Source of the DNA: Pantoea cypripedii
GTDB taxonomy: Bacteria > Pseudomonadota > Gammaproteobacteria > Enterobacterales > Enterobacteriaceae
NCBI RefSeq assembly: GCF_011395035.1
Contig: NZ_CP024770.1
Span: forward strand, 310,001-374,000
DNA: 64,000 nt
Reading direction: 5' to 3'
Position 1 is the stretch's first letter; every line of letters begins with the position of its first letter. Made by a program: the position numbers and the translations under genes. Below, one piece after another: positions 1-9,120 of this stretch. The notes under the pieces were generated by a model. It worked only from the letters and a program-made list of their open reading frames with translations. It was not told the origin of the DNA and made no database searches.

Positions 1-1365
1 AGCGACAACATTGAACAGGATGTACCATTGTGTTCCCAGCACGATGAGCGGAGAAAGCCAGATATCCGGATTGAGGTGAAAATGCACTATGGCAATCACG
101 AAGAATGGAAACAACAGATTGGCAGGAAAAGCAGCCAGGAACTGAGCTACCGGTTGTACCTTCTCAGCCAGTGCTGGGCGCAGGCCAATGATCACACCAA
201 GAGGCACCCAGATTAGAGAGGAAAGCAGGATCATCAGAATAACACGCAACATTGTTATCATTCCCATCAATGCTACTTGCCCGACTTCCCGTAGAGTCAG
301 GTCATCGTGAATGTCATATACCACCCTCCAGGTTACCATCAGAGTGATACCAATAATGACCAGGTTCCAGAGAATATCACCCCATGCTTTTCCCTGTCGC
401 TGGCTCCTTCCTGAGAATGAAACCGGAAAACGCCACGGGACACGCGCTGCGGCCGAAAAGAACCCTCCCCAATGCTGTAGCAACCGATGGACCAACCGGG
501 TTCGGCGTAACAAATTTAATATCCATGAAGAGGGCATCTCAACAGCGCGCATATTTCCCATCTGAAATTTATCTGCCCAGGCCACGAGTGGACGAAACAA
601 CAGTTGGTCATAAGTAAAGATCACCACAATCATTGTCAGTAAGACCCAGCCCACGGCTTTGAGGTTCTGATGTTCGATTGCTAGTGCCAGAAACGATCCT
701 AACCCAGGCAGACTCACCGAGGTGCTGCCAACGATAATCACTTCAGAGGCTACGATGAAAAACCATCCACCCGACATTGATACCATCATGTTCCAAATCA
801 AACCGGGCATGGCGTAAGGCACCTCCAGTTTCCAGAACCGTTGCCACGCTGTGAGGTGAAAACCGCGGGAAACTTCGAGCAGGTCTCGCGGGATCGTCCG
901 TAACGATTGATAAAAGCTGAAGGTCATATTCCATGCCTGACTGGTAAAGATGGCAAAAATAGCCGCCAGTTCCATTCCCAAAATCCGTCCAGGAAACAAG
1001 GCAACAAAAAAAGCAACGGTAAATGAGACATAACCCAGCACTGGCACAGACTGGAGGATGTCCAGTGCTGGTATCAGGATTTTCTCTGCCCGCCGACTCT
1101 TTGCAGCCAGGGTTCCATAAATCAGGGTAAAAATTAGAGAAGCAGCCATCGCCACCAACATTCGTAACGAGGTACGCATCGCATACTCGGGGAGATTAGC
1201 CAGGGACAGGGTAATGGGCCGGGTTGCCAGAGTACTGACGGGTTGCAGAGTTTGATGGAAATCAAGTGCGAACAGAGCGATAAGACAAAGAATAAGCGGG
1301 AAAGCCACAGCATCCCAGCCGTTAGGACGCCGCCATTCGTTGTTTTTGTTAACGCGCAGATTCAT
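1..1365 (-). CDS. ABC transporter permease, NitT/TauT (BPD) type, double domain, 3' end outside window
   Basis: The minus strand is open from an ATG at 1365 to the window edge (455 codons, no stop), so the gene is partial. The product is strongly hydrophobic. The first half carries a typical permease EAA loop (EVSRGFHLTAWQRFWKLEVP, then YAMPG) followed by transmembrane segments. A second membrane domain begins near residue 300, as in the fused two-domain permeases of the nitrate/sulfonate/taurine (BPD_transp_1) group, usually about 580 residues. It would form the inner-membrane channel of an uptake system; the ATPase and binding protein are not in the window and may lie to the left. The substrate cannot be told from sequence. 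The only upstream feature is the ArcZ-like RNA, on the same strand about 290 bp away and separated by a terminator. Confidence 0.8.
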   Translation of the reverse strand, partial: MNLRVNKNNEWRRPNGWDAVAFPLILCLIALFALDFHQTLQPVSTLATRPITLSLANLPEYAMRTSLRMLVAMAASLIFTLIYGTLAAKSRRAEKILIPALDILQSVPVLGYVSFTVAFFVALFPGRILGMELAAIFAIFTSQAWNMTFSFYQSLRTIPRDLLEVSRGFHLTAWQRFWKLEVPYAMPGLIWNMMVSMSGGWFFIVASEVIIVGSTSVSLPGLGSFLALAIEHQNLKAVGWVLLTMIVVIFTYDQLLFRPLVAWADKFQMGNMRAVEMPSSWILNLLRRTRLVHRLLQHWGGFFSAAARVPWRFPVSFSGRSQRQGKAWGDILWNLVIIGITLMVTWRVVYDIHDDLTLREVGQVALMGMITMLRVILMILLSSLIWVPLGVIIGLRPALAEKVQPVAQFLAAFPANLLFPFFVIAIVHFHLNPDIWLSPLIVLGTQWYILFNVVA

Positions 1366-1657
1366 CGTTCCACCCACTTTGCGGTCAAAGAAATAAAACC
1401 ACACCTGAGAATAGATTTACTTTAGAACACCGCAGAAGATTACGACCGGGTATGATGCGCTTTATTTGACGCTTAACGCCGATTTATCACCTATGCCAAG
1501 GGGGACCGATGATTTGTCGGCTTCCCTTTTCTATGAAGTTCTCAGGCAGGTTACTGAGTGAATTTCGACATGAATGCTTTGTAACGAAGTACTTAAGGGT
1601 TGAGGGCACGGATAAAATGAGCAAATCAGCCCCCATATAGCTAAAAATATAATTGAT

Positions 1658-1692
1658 AAAAAAAACCCTCTCCACTTCCACATAGAGAGGGT
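1658..1692 (-). terminator. Rho-independent terminator of the ArcZ-like RNA
   Basis: Perfect 8-bp stem (ACCCTCTC at 1665-1672 with GAGAGGGT at 1685-1692), followed on the minus strand by eight T (1658-1665 read as A on the plus strand). It separates the sRNA from the downstream permease gene. Confidence 0.8.
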
Positions 1693-1790
1693 GCCTTATC
1701 GGCCAACACCAGGGAAATTGCTCCCACTATGCCTAAGTATCACTACTATACCAAAGCATAGTCATAGTGACATAGTTTTCCTTACTGCAC
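1658..1790 (-). ncRNA. arcZ-like: ArcZ-like Hfq-dependent small RNA
   Basis: On the minus strand this segment contains ATTTCCCTGGTGTTGGC, which matches the conserved seed of enterobacterial ArcZ as I remember it. It ends in an 8-bp hairpin with a run of eight T. The 5' end (GTGCAGTAAGGAAAAC) also resembles the ArcZ 5' end (GTGCGGCCTGAAAAAC). The predicted length of about 130 nt is close to ArcZ (about 121 nt). ArcZ is an Hfq sRNA that activates rpoS and represses flhDC and others by seed pairing. The middle and the terminator stem differ from chromosomal ArcZ, so this looks like a diverged, probably plasmid-borne paralogue. The identification rests on recalled sequence; a covariance search would settle it. 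Confidence 0.7.
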
Positions 1791-1791
1791 A

Positions 1792-1820
1792 ATTATAATT
1801 TCCAGTTTAATAACCAAAAA
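1792..1820 (-). promoter_or_regulatory. Candidate sigma-70 promoter of the ArcZ-like RNA
   Basis: A consensus -10 hexamer TATAAT (1792-1797, minus strand) lies just upstream of the predicted 5' end. A weak -35 (TTTTTG, 1815-1820) is placed 17 bp away. Confidence 0.45.
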
Positions 1821-2058
1821 GTAAGTGTAATGTAATAACAATATGATTTTTCGAATGATTTTCACCAACTCTTTAACACGCAGGAACCGGGATGTTGCAA
1901 TGGATATTTACCAATGACGGTTGGTTGAATCTGATGCACCCTTCTTACTGTTATTCTCTGAGGAATGTTGATGCATTACTGTAAGCAGTAGAAGCGCATG
2001 TTATACAGTGAAGAGACGATCTGAATGAGAAGAACGATAATTTCTTCCGGATACCAGA

Positions 2059-2352
2059 TCAATCCAGCTTATTACTGAGTTGCAGTAATAACTTTATGGC
2101 TCTGGGCCATGCTAAAGCCATTAATCCAGCATAGGTAATCGTATGATGAATTGAAGCATTTCTTGTCAAATCATATGCCAGAATAATCATCGCTACAATT
2201 ACTCCCTGAATCAGATTTCCACTTATTTTTCTTATAGAGAAAGATTCTCTTGAATTCAACACGCTAGCCATAACACCAAATTCGAGTATTACGAGAACCA
2301 GTACTAATTCACTAAGCGGAAATACATTAAAAAAAGTCATCTTATTTTCCAT
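2059..2352 (-). CDS. Small membrane protein, holin-like
   Basis: The product has 97 residues, or 93 if translation starts at the internal Met codon at 2340, which has GGAAAAT just upstream. It shows about three hydrophobic segments (near residues 12-32, 47-62 and 70-85) and a short basic tail ending in KLD, the layout of small phage-type holins. It is transcribed in the same direction as the GH25-like gene 305 bp upstream, so the two resemble a holin/endolysin pair. Holins make inner-membrane lesions that release a muralytic enzyme, and domesticated pairs export toxins or chitinases in some enterobacteria. I see no specific family motif, so holin is an inference from size, topology and neighbour. 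Confidence 0.5.
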   Translation of the reverse strand: MENKMTFFNVFPLSELVLVLVILEFGVMASVLNSRESFSIRKISGNLIQGVIVAMIILAYDLTRNASIHHTITYAGLMALAWPRAIKLLLQLSNKLD

Positions 2353-2603
2353 TTAGATTTCGATGAATTGGATATACCCAAATCAATCTCCTGGCAAGCA
2401 ATTCGACTGCAAGTTCAGGATTTAAAGGTATGTTAAGACCCATAGAATCAGGAGTTATGCCCCTGAAACCCTAAGGACCAAACAACTATACCTTGGTACA
2501 AACCACTAAAGAATTAGGACTATCTTCCAGACATTAAGGACTTTCTTGCTCTTGGTGTGCGCATCTTCGAGTGCGATTTTCATTTGAAAAATTAGAGTGT
2601 TGA

Positions 2604-2639
2604 AAAATAAAAACGGAAACCGATTGCACGGTATCCGTT
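2604..2639 (-). terminator. Rho-independent terminator after the GH25-like gene
   Basis: Imperfect 11-bp stem (AACGGAAACCG at 2612-2622, CGGTATCCGTT at 2629-2639) followed on the minus strand by a T-rich tail, 19 bp beyond the stop of the GH25-like gene. The rest of the 305-bp gap 2353-2657 shows nothing recognisable. Confidence 0.7.
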
Positions 2640-2657
2640 AGGTACTGTCATGAAGAA

Positions 2658-3302
2658 TCAATAGGAGGGACGGTCTCGGTAGACATAATTGAGCGCAACA
2701 GGTGCCTCAATTCCTGCAATCTGACAAGTTTGACGGTACTGTCTGATTGTCCACATTTTGTTATTCACTTTCCAGGGTATCGGTAAGGTTAGTCGAGTCT
2801 CATTTTGATCTATAAGCCACAAAGGGAAATCATGAAAATCATAATCCTGCCAACCTCTTAATCCTTCCCATACATCCGTAGAACAGCAGATATAGGGTTT
2901 TTTGCCATGTAATCCGTTCAAACATACCCATTCAAGCAAAGTATGGAATGCTTCTAACACATCAGATGAACGGATACCTTCAGTACCCGTGATATTTAGC
3001 CTCAACGCAAGTTTATCAAGACCAGGATTGAACTTAGTTGCCTTCAATGCCGCAATAATATTTCTTAGCTGTGTACGAATATCACCAGCTGAAAAAGTGA
3101 AGTCATGCCATGCCCCCAGCTCAAAGCCTGCGTTTCTGGCATCTGCCCAATGTTTTACAAACAAAGAATCCTGGCTCTTAACCCCCTCGCTAATTTTAAA
3201 AAATACGTGATTCACGCATGCATCTCTAATGCTCTGCCACGAAATATCCTCATTACCATCGCAATAAGAAATTTCAATGCCTTTATCATAACAAGTATTC
3301 AT
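2658..3302 (-). CDS. GH25 muramidase-like protein with degenerate active site
   Basis: The product has 214 residues. The N-terminal half follows the GH25 (lysozyme/cellosyl) pattern: GIEISYCDG in place of GIDVSxWQG, the strand-helix segment VFFKISEG in place of VFIKATEG, then a long helix and GAWHDF in place of GAYHFF. The family's catalytic Asp-x-Glu on a central strand is absent where expected (LALRLNITG), and the first Asp is replaced by Glu. It may therefore bind peptidoglycan without cutting it, or use altered chemistry. There is no signal peptide, as in endolysins that need a holin; a holin-like gene lies downstream and a terminator follows directly. The Shine-Dalgarno is weak. The fold assignment is fairly good, but activity is doubtful. 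Confidence 0.6.
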   Translation of the reverse strand: MNTCYDKGIEISYCDGNEDISWQSIRDACVNHVFFKISEGVKSQDSLFVKHWADARNAGFELGAWHDFTFSAGDIRTQLRNIIAALKATKFNPGLDKLALRLNITGTEGIRSSDVLEAFHTLLEWVCLNGLHGKKPYICCSTDVWEGLRGWQDYDFHDFPLWLIDQNETRLTLPIPWKVNNKMWTIRQYRQTCQIAGIEAPVALNYVYRDRPSY

Positions 3303-3458
3303 AATGATAATTATCTCATGTTAGAAATTAAAAACCAGATTAGAAATTGAAAACCAGTTAAACAAAATAACGAACATGGATTAGGAAAAGATAAAAGACA
3401 TAGAAGAAATCAAAAATTCGTGACAGAGCAATAGTGTCTTCAATAATGCATATTATAA

Positions 3459-3941
3459 CTACTTATTTTCGCACATCATAATCCAGTTATCGTTTATTAA
3501 CATCAACCAGCTATTACGATCAATAGGCTTAAACAGCAATGTCAGATCTTTTCCTTTCTCTCCTAAAATGACATATCCTGGTGGGAGTTTGTCATCATTG
3601 TAGATTTTAAGGTCGCTAATTTTAGCTTGAATGACACCCTTTTTAGCCGTAACAGTCTGCAATTGCAATGCTCTGTCAAAAACAATACCATTATTGTCCT
3701 TATCACTCTTCACACCGAAAAGAGTAAGTTTATTAGCTTGAGGCCACCAGGTAATGACTCCATTGAACTGGTAAGGACTTTGATACTGATCGATTAAGTT
3801 CGCACCCTGTATAATGCTGGAGCAAGGTTGTTCGGGACGTTTCGCGCTTTCAAAATAATTCCAAAGCGACCAAGACATCAATGCCCCTCCCAAAACGCAA
3901 ACAATAGCCATCAATACGAGGAATAGAGTTCGTATCGACAT
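3459..3941 (-). CDS. FidL/ToxS-like single-pass membrane partner of a ToxR-type regulator
   Basis: The product has 160 residues with one N-terminal transmembrane segment (about 5-27) and a periplasmic domain. Its start overlaps the end of the ToxR-like gene by 31 bp, so the two are translationally linked. ToxS, PsaF and FidL are small membrane proteins that stabilise or gate their ToxR-like partner through periplasmic contact; size, topology and gene order fit that group, most of all FidL of Salmonella SPI-3, which sits beside marT. Sequence identity is not obvious by eye, so the assignment relies partly on context. Confidence 0.65.
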   Translation of the reverse strand: MSIRTLFLVLMAIVCVLGGALMSWSLWNYFESAKRPEQPCSSIIQGANLIDQYQSPYQFNGVITWWPQANKLTLFGVKSDKDNNGIVFDRALQLQTVTAKKGVIQAKISDLKIYNDDKLPPGYVILGEKGKDLTLLFKPIDRNSWLMLINDNWIMMCENK

Positions 3942-4690
3942 TTATTCTCCTTAGAAAGTTCCCCTTCGCACTCCGCAACCCAGAATTTAGGACCATTGGA
4001 GGCAATGTAAACATTTGTGATTGATTTAGGTAATTTAGAGCGTCGCTGTTCCAGAACTTCGCTACTGATGCCTCGCAATGAACTCAAGTGGAAGGTGACC
4101 TCCCCTATATTACTCTCAAATGGAAAAGCTTGTGGCTCCGGATTCACAAGTTTATACACACATGTTAGCAATGTGGGTAACATAAATATAACCAATCCGA
4201 ATAATACTAGTTTTTTTTCATGAATGAACCGTCCTGAATTCAGTTTTTCTCTGCCCAACTGAGACAGCGTTAACTCTGGTAATGCAGTCAGTTCAGCGTT
4301 TCCAGCATCTGCAACAACTTCAGCTGCTATCTCCTCATGCGCAGGGCTGTTCAATACACGCTCTTCTGGCTCAGGGCATTTGGTGAGATTTAAAGTGATC
4401 CCATGGCGAGGAATAGTCTTGATCACAGAATAAGGCAAACCCGCAATTTGCAGTTTCCGGCGTAACATTTTGATAAGTTGGTGATAACTGGATTCGCCTA
4501 CAATGGTCCCTCGGCTATGCCAGATTTCCTCAATGATCGTTTCTTTCTTCCCTTTGCCACTGATAATCAGTTCAAGCAATCGACGTTCATTAGGCGTCAA
4601 ATGTATATCTTCCTGCCCTGGGGAAGATAGACATGAACGTTCTTGAATAAACGTTATTTCTGGCGAGAGCGAGATTTCATTCTGGTTCAC
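3911..4690 (-). CDS. ToxR/MarT-like membrane-anchored winged-helix regulator
   Basis: The product has 259 residues. Residues about 28-102 form an OmpR/ToxR-type winged helix (LTPNERRLLELII, the helix ESSYHQLIKMLRRKL, and the wing IKTIPRHGITL). A linker follows, then one transmembrane segment (about 160-182) and a short periplasmic domain with two Cys near the C-terminus. It therefore binds DNA from the inner membrane, like ToxR, CadC and MarT. The next gene encodes a FidL/ToxS-like partner. Such pairs commonly switch virulence or fimbrial genes in response to envelope or pH signals; the targets here are unknown, but the neighbouring regulators and the effector island are candidates. Confidence 0.8.
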   Translation of the reverse strand: MNQNEISLSPEITFIQERSCLSSPGQEDIHLTPNERRLLELIISGKGKKETIIEEIWHSRGTIVGESSYHQLIKMLRRKLQIAGLPYSVIKTIPRHGITLNLTKCPEPEERVLNSPAHEEIAAEVVADAGNAELTALPELTLSQLGREKLNSGRFIHEKKLVLFGLVIFMLPTLLTCVYKLVNPEPQAFPFESNIGEVTFHLSSLRGISSEVLEQRRSKLPKSITNVYIASNGPKFWVAECEGELSKENKCRYELYSSY

Positions 4691-5296
4691 AGATGGTTCC
4701 TAAATGTAAAATATTCCGATTAAATTACATAACTCACTGAATTCAATAGGTATCATGCAGGTAAACGCCAAAGGGCTCTCATATCTACCGTGGGATGTCT
4801 TATTTGGTAGGGAAAAATAACAAATTAATCAATGGAATTACAGCATCCTCCCAATAGCGGGCATGATTTTTTCTGAGATCATGCATCACCGCGAACATAA
4901 CTCAGAGTTTAATATGAATTTAAAATAATAAAAACATGATTTTTCATCACAGCCCCAAGACGTTTCCCACACCATATAAGAACAATCTCACTTTTCCTTT
5001 CGTTCTTTTTATTTATCAGGAAGATGTCAAGGTAATGAATGGGAAGAATAAGGAGTGAAGCAAAGCTAACATCACATAAAATCAGTAAGTAATTCGGTAA
5101 ATTCCTGGGATAAGTTTCTAATGGTTGATATTTTGTTGTAATACTATGTGTTGACGTCAACGTGAAAGCGTTGCCATAATGCCTTTGTTTTTTACCAGTC
5201 ATGTATACAGAAAATGTTTTATTGTCATAGTCGACATCGGTTGACGGATTTAATAAAACCTCATCAAATTTTTTGCACCCTGCACTGAGATTAACC
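4691..5296. other. Intergenic region between divergent regulators
   Basis: AT-rich 606-bp gap between the ToxR-like gene and the LuxR gene. It should hold both promoters and possibly their operators. A 129-codon minus-strand reading frame at 4909-5298 crosses it but has no recognisable domain or Shine-Dalgarno, so I do not call it a gene. Confidence 0.5.
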
Positions 5297-5836
5297 ATGA
5301 ATATTTATCTGGTTTCAGATGATTACTACTTTTCTTACGGTATGAAATCAAAATTTCTTGCTGATAATCAGAAATTTTTTATACAAAAATGGAAAAATTA
5401 TACACCTGAGTTTACTCAAACGCATCTTAGACATGGAGACATTATACTACTTGACTCAAGTACACAAAGTTTTATAGAGAAAAGCATCAGCCATCCTATC
5501 ATCTCCTGTAAGGTGAATGTGCTCATTCTCTATACGCCCTATAAACACTTATCTCCGATATTCAAAGCATATGCGAAAGCTCCAAGGAACTTGTCTTTTA
5601 CAAACCTGGGAATGCTGATTCACTCAATGAAGTCTTCACCACGAACTTTAAAGTATTGCCCAGGGCATCTGACAGCAACGGAGTGTATTATTATCCGTCG
5701 GCTTTATGAACAAGCATCACACGCCCAAATATCGGAGGAGTTAGCAATATCGATTAAGACAGTCAGCACTCATAAAATCAACGCTCTACGAAAACTAGGC
5801 GTCAGAAATTTTAACCAACTTTATTTTCATAACTAG
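5297..5836 (+). CDS. LuxR-family regulator with receiver-like N-terminus
   Basis: The product has 179 residues from the ATG at 5297; an earlier in-frame Met at 5273 has no support. The N-terminus keeps a receiver-like layout (YLVSDDYYFSYGMKSKF, then DIILLDSST), including an Asp where the phosphoacceptor usually lies, though the rest is diverged. Residues about 118-172 are a LuxR/GerE helix-turn-helix (LTATECIIIRRLYEQ, AQISEELAISIKTVSTHK). Orphan regulators of this size control fimbriae, capsule or virulence genes in enterobacteria. No kinase gene is adjacent. It is AT-rich like its neighbours, suggesting acquired DNA. Confidence 0.75.
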   Translation: MNIYLVSDDYYFSYGMKSKFLADNQKFFIQKWKNYTPEFTQTHLRHGDIILLDSSTQSFIEKSISHPIISCKVNVLILYTPYKHLSPIFKAYAKAPRNLSFTNLGMLIHSMKSSPRTLKYCPGHLTATECIIIRRLYEQASHAQISEELAISIKTVSTHKINALRKLGVRNFNQLYFHN

Positions 5837-6086
5837 AAAGTTAAGGAAATAATTATTACGCGCTTAATATTATAAAAGACGGGGTCCTATAATTAGTATT
5901 GTTGATGTATTCACTCGTGCATATTTTTAGTTGCCATGAGTGGCACACATGCTGTCAGATTTCCAGGGAAAATCCTAATAAATATATTTAATAATAAACA
6001 TACTAAATTTATCCATACCGCAAATATTAATTTCATCAACTTTTTTCACACTCAATAAAATGAATATTTTCAATGAGTTAGGAACA

Positions 6087-6449
6087 ATGGCGTCTACACA
6101 GAAGGGCTATATTTTTTACACACCATCAGCAAAAACAAGAGTATTCATATATAAGATTTTTCTCTCAGTAAACTGCGAAATAATATACGAGCAATCATCG
6201 CCTCATGATCTGGATACTCTACATAATTGTATTTGCGATCTTACACATGGTGACACATTAATATTATGGCGCATGGATAAAAGCATTCCAAAATATCATA
6301 ATAAATTAAAGTGGATCACAAATATTCTGAAAAAGAAGGTAAGGATAATTAGTCTGGCCGACAGACTCACCATTGAATTTTCTCCGGAGCATCCTTCATC
6401 TCGCTTTTTGTACTATTTAAAAAACAAAAGTATCAATGTTCGTCTTTAA
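6087..6449 (+). CDS. Degenerate serine-recombinase (resolvase) N-terminal domain protein
   Basis: The product has 120 residues starting at the ATG at 6087, which follows TTAGGAAC; an upstream ATG at 6060 lacks a ribosome site. The layout follows the resolvase catalytic domain: KGYIFYTPS where active enzymes have GYARVST, CEIIYEQ, then GDTLILWRMDKS for GDTLVVWRLDRL and VRIISLADRLT for the following strand. The catalytic Ser in its RVS context and the usual Arg pattern are missing, and no DNA-binding domain follows. It is probably not an active recombinase and could be a regulator or an interaction partner of the next gene. Confidence 0.55.
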   Translation: MASTQKGYIFYTPSAKTRVFIYKIFLSVNCEIIYEQSSPHDLDTLHNCICDLTHGDTLILWRMDKSIPKYHNKLKWITNILKKKVRIISLADRLTIEFSPEHPSSRFLYYLKNKSINVRL

Positions 6450-6510
6450 AATATATTACATATGTAATTTTAAAGTATAAATATAATCTCTATAAAAATC
6501 ACTTAACAAT

Positions 6511-7098
6511 ATGATTAATAACTTATATTTTCTACAAACTATCAAATCCGATAATTATTTCGTAATGGGTTATAGTCGGGGAGCATTCGATGAAAGAAAT
6601 AAACAAAATAATTTATTATTACAAGAATGTTGTCATTCGCTAATTGAAGATCCAGACCAAAGTAATGCCCTTTGCCCTGCTCTACAATTTTTTCCAGAGG
6701 TCAGAGTTATTCTACTCATGACAACTTTGAACTCGTTACGTGGTTCTACATCAGGTCTGCTTGGTTGGCTTAAGAAATGGCTCCTTCGAGGACATCACAT
6801 AATCACTCTTGATGGGGTTATGAACAGTATTCAGTGGCCAGAATCCACTGCGCTCATCGCTGTGCTCTCCGGACATAATCCCCGGGCTCTTCACGCACCA
6901 TCAGGTCGACCTTCGGGCCTATCAAATGATGCGATTCAGCTTAAAGGGCAGGCGATTGAAATGTACGAACATAAAACACTCAGTTCAAGTCAGTGTGCCC
7001 GTAGATTAGGTATTGCTCGTAGTACTTACTATCGCTATCTGAATTCGAATAAGCCACTTTGTGCCCCATCAGAATCAGAGGACTTCTTATCTGAGTAG
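6511..7098 (+). CDS. Degenerate resolvase-like protein with C-terminal helix-turn-helix
   Basis: The product has 195 residues. The C-terminal part (about 130-182) is a resolvase/Hin-type HTH: GRPSGLSND, then AIEMYEHKTLSS, then ARRLGIARSTYYRYL. The N-terminal part keeps traces of the recombinase domain (VMGYSRGAFDERN for IGYARVSTxxQ), but the catalytic Ser is absent and the central strands are diverged. It is 61 bp downstream of another degenerate resolvase domain and probably cotranscribed. A DNA-binding regulator derived from a recombinase is the most economical reading. No clear Shine-Dalgarno precedes the ATG. Confidence 0.6.
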   Translation: MINNLYFLQTIKSDNYFVMGYSRGAFDERNKQNNLLLQECCHSLIEDPDQSNALCPALQFFPEVRVILLMTTLNSLRGSTSGLLGWLKKWLLRGHHIITLDGVMNSIQWPESTALIAVLSGHNPRALHAPSGRPSGLSNDAIQLKGQAIEMYEHKTLSSSQCARRLGIARSTYYRYLNSNKPLCAPSESEDFLSE

Positions 7099-8404
7099 AA
7101 AACATCAAATGTTATAGGGTGAGGATGTTGATGTAATATCGTTAATAAGCCATTGATTTTTCGGCTAATTTTAAGTTATTCTGGTGATTGTTTTTTGTTC
7201 GTTAGTTTTTATGATGCTATAGAAGTTCGGCATTCAGATTTTTTAATGCATTATCTCAAGGCTGGGTATTATTTGATTTATCACCATTCTTTTTTATCCG
7301 GCAATTTTTATCTTTTTCCTGTGTAATGAAATTCAAAATTATGGAATTAAAACATACATATAGAACAATTTTCTAAAATATCAAAGTTACGTATGCGACC
7401 CCCTACTCGCAATTCCTGATCATTTTTCCCTGGAAAACCATTCACATCTCATAAGAATCCATCAAATTAACTTTTTTGTATTTCCTTTTTCCCTTCTCGC
7501 TTTATTTGTTATCCATATTAGGTCTCACTAATATTTGTTAATTTTTTACGAATAATAAGTTCTTAATATCAATACTATTCAAAGTTAATTTTATTTTTAT
7601 CTGTTCTAATTGCTTCGGTAATCAAATTACTCGATCTTGTAGTTAGTTGATATAATTCGTAATTTTTCAACTAACTATTACATGTCTGTTTGAATGATCA
7701 GAAAATGCTCATACACGCTATGTCTTTCACATTAGTAATTTTTAAATTCATGGTTAAATCAGAGATCTATTTTCAAAGCAGTTGTTTACATGTGATTTGA
7801 TAAGTTTGCACTATCCTTCATGGCTTATTAGTAGTATCAACTCGATTTTGTCTCTATTCTCATATTATCCGTTTATTTCTCGTGCAGGTTTACTGTGTAC
7901 CTTTTAGATTATCTGATACTCATGTCCCCTCAGTCTTTCAAAAATATTCGCACAGGAACGCATTGTTGTTAAGTGTACATATTATTCTATCTGCAACAAG
8001 TGCGTTCTCCTCTCGATAATTTGCTCTTCTTATGCATATTTTTGCATATCCAGCAGTTAATCATTCGGATCACTTTTCATTAATTCGTTTTTTGTTTTGG
8101 TTGATATGACGTGTTTCAAATGGTTAATAATGGAGAAAATTACTATCCATGTTTTCACATGGTTAAAAAATAATATTCCTCCAATTTTTTCGTTTTGCCC
8201 ATAGTTATGCCTTTCCCCTAATTCAATACAGACTTAGGTTTAATCAGCTCTTGCTATTAAATCCTTTCTGAATCCCCCTCCCCCACCTTTAATGCCTTGG
8301 TGACCATATTTTTTAAAAAAGTACATTCTGTTGGAAAACGCATAGGTATTTTCACCTTGCTCATATCACGCTAACTCATTGAAAATTCAGATCAAACGTT
8401 CATT

Positions 8405-8423
8405 TTTTCAGCCTGAAAACTCC
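8405..8423. repeat. Dispersed palindromic repeat, copy 1
   Basis: TTTTCAGCCTGAAAACTCC, with a near-perfect inverted repeat TTTTCAG/CTGAAAA. The same 19 bases recur at 9102-9120 and a 17/19 match lies at 10160-10178. Confidence 0.6.
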
Positions 8424-9101
8424 AATATATGACGTCATCTCTTGAGAATCGCAATCCTTACACCATTTCTTTTTTCATTATTTTATACCTATTCCGTGGC
8501 TTTTCTTTCTGATACCTACGCATTGGTTAATTGAGCTATCTCAAATTAATTATTTTCTAATTTCTTTTTGGACCATTTACTTAGAGTGCCAATATTATTG
8601 TTTGTTGAGTTTATGAATGTTGATTTGATGATTATGCTAATGTCCTCGATTTCTACTATTGGGCGATAAAGATAAAATCATTATAAAATTTTAAAATAAA
8701 ATGCTCTCCCTTTGAGTGGGTTAAATTTATTCAGTTCTACTGTGCCATTAATATATTCCAGAACTAATACCTTAAATTTTTGTTGTCAATGCCATCATGT
8801 GAGATTCAATTTTTGTTTATGAATAATTAAAACTCGAAAAATTTCAAAAAATATTATTGATTGCCCAAACTGCTTGCATTATCCTCCCTGCTATTTCATG
8901 TCCCTTTATATTTTATAACATACCCACAGTGGTCTTCAGAATCTATACTCCTTTATTCTTTGAACAAATACAATTCTTTAGTTCCAGCCTTCTTGCCAAG
9001 GATCATTCTTTGATGTCTAAGCATCCGAAATGCTCTGCCGAAAATATTTTTCACCAAGCAAATCATCCATAACATACTGAAAAAAAAGAGAAAAGTTGTA
9101 A

Positions 9102-9120
9102 TTTTCAGCCTGAAAACTCC
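9102..9120. repeat. Dispersed palindromic repeat, copy 2
   Basis: Identical to the 19-base copy at 8405-8423. Confidence 0.6.

Noticed and set aside
743..934. 63-codon minus-strand ORF
   Set aside because: It is a shadow frame inside the partial ABC permease gene, which is open from 1365 to the window edge.
1882..1916. GGAACC followed by CCAATGA, a possible hrp box for effector genes
   Set aside because: The spacing is too long and the CCAC half is absent; no effector gene lies downstream.
4909..5298. 129-codon minus-strand ORF between two regulators
   Set aside because: No domain, no Shine-Dalgarno, unconvincing composition; it occupies a region needed for divergent promoters.
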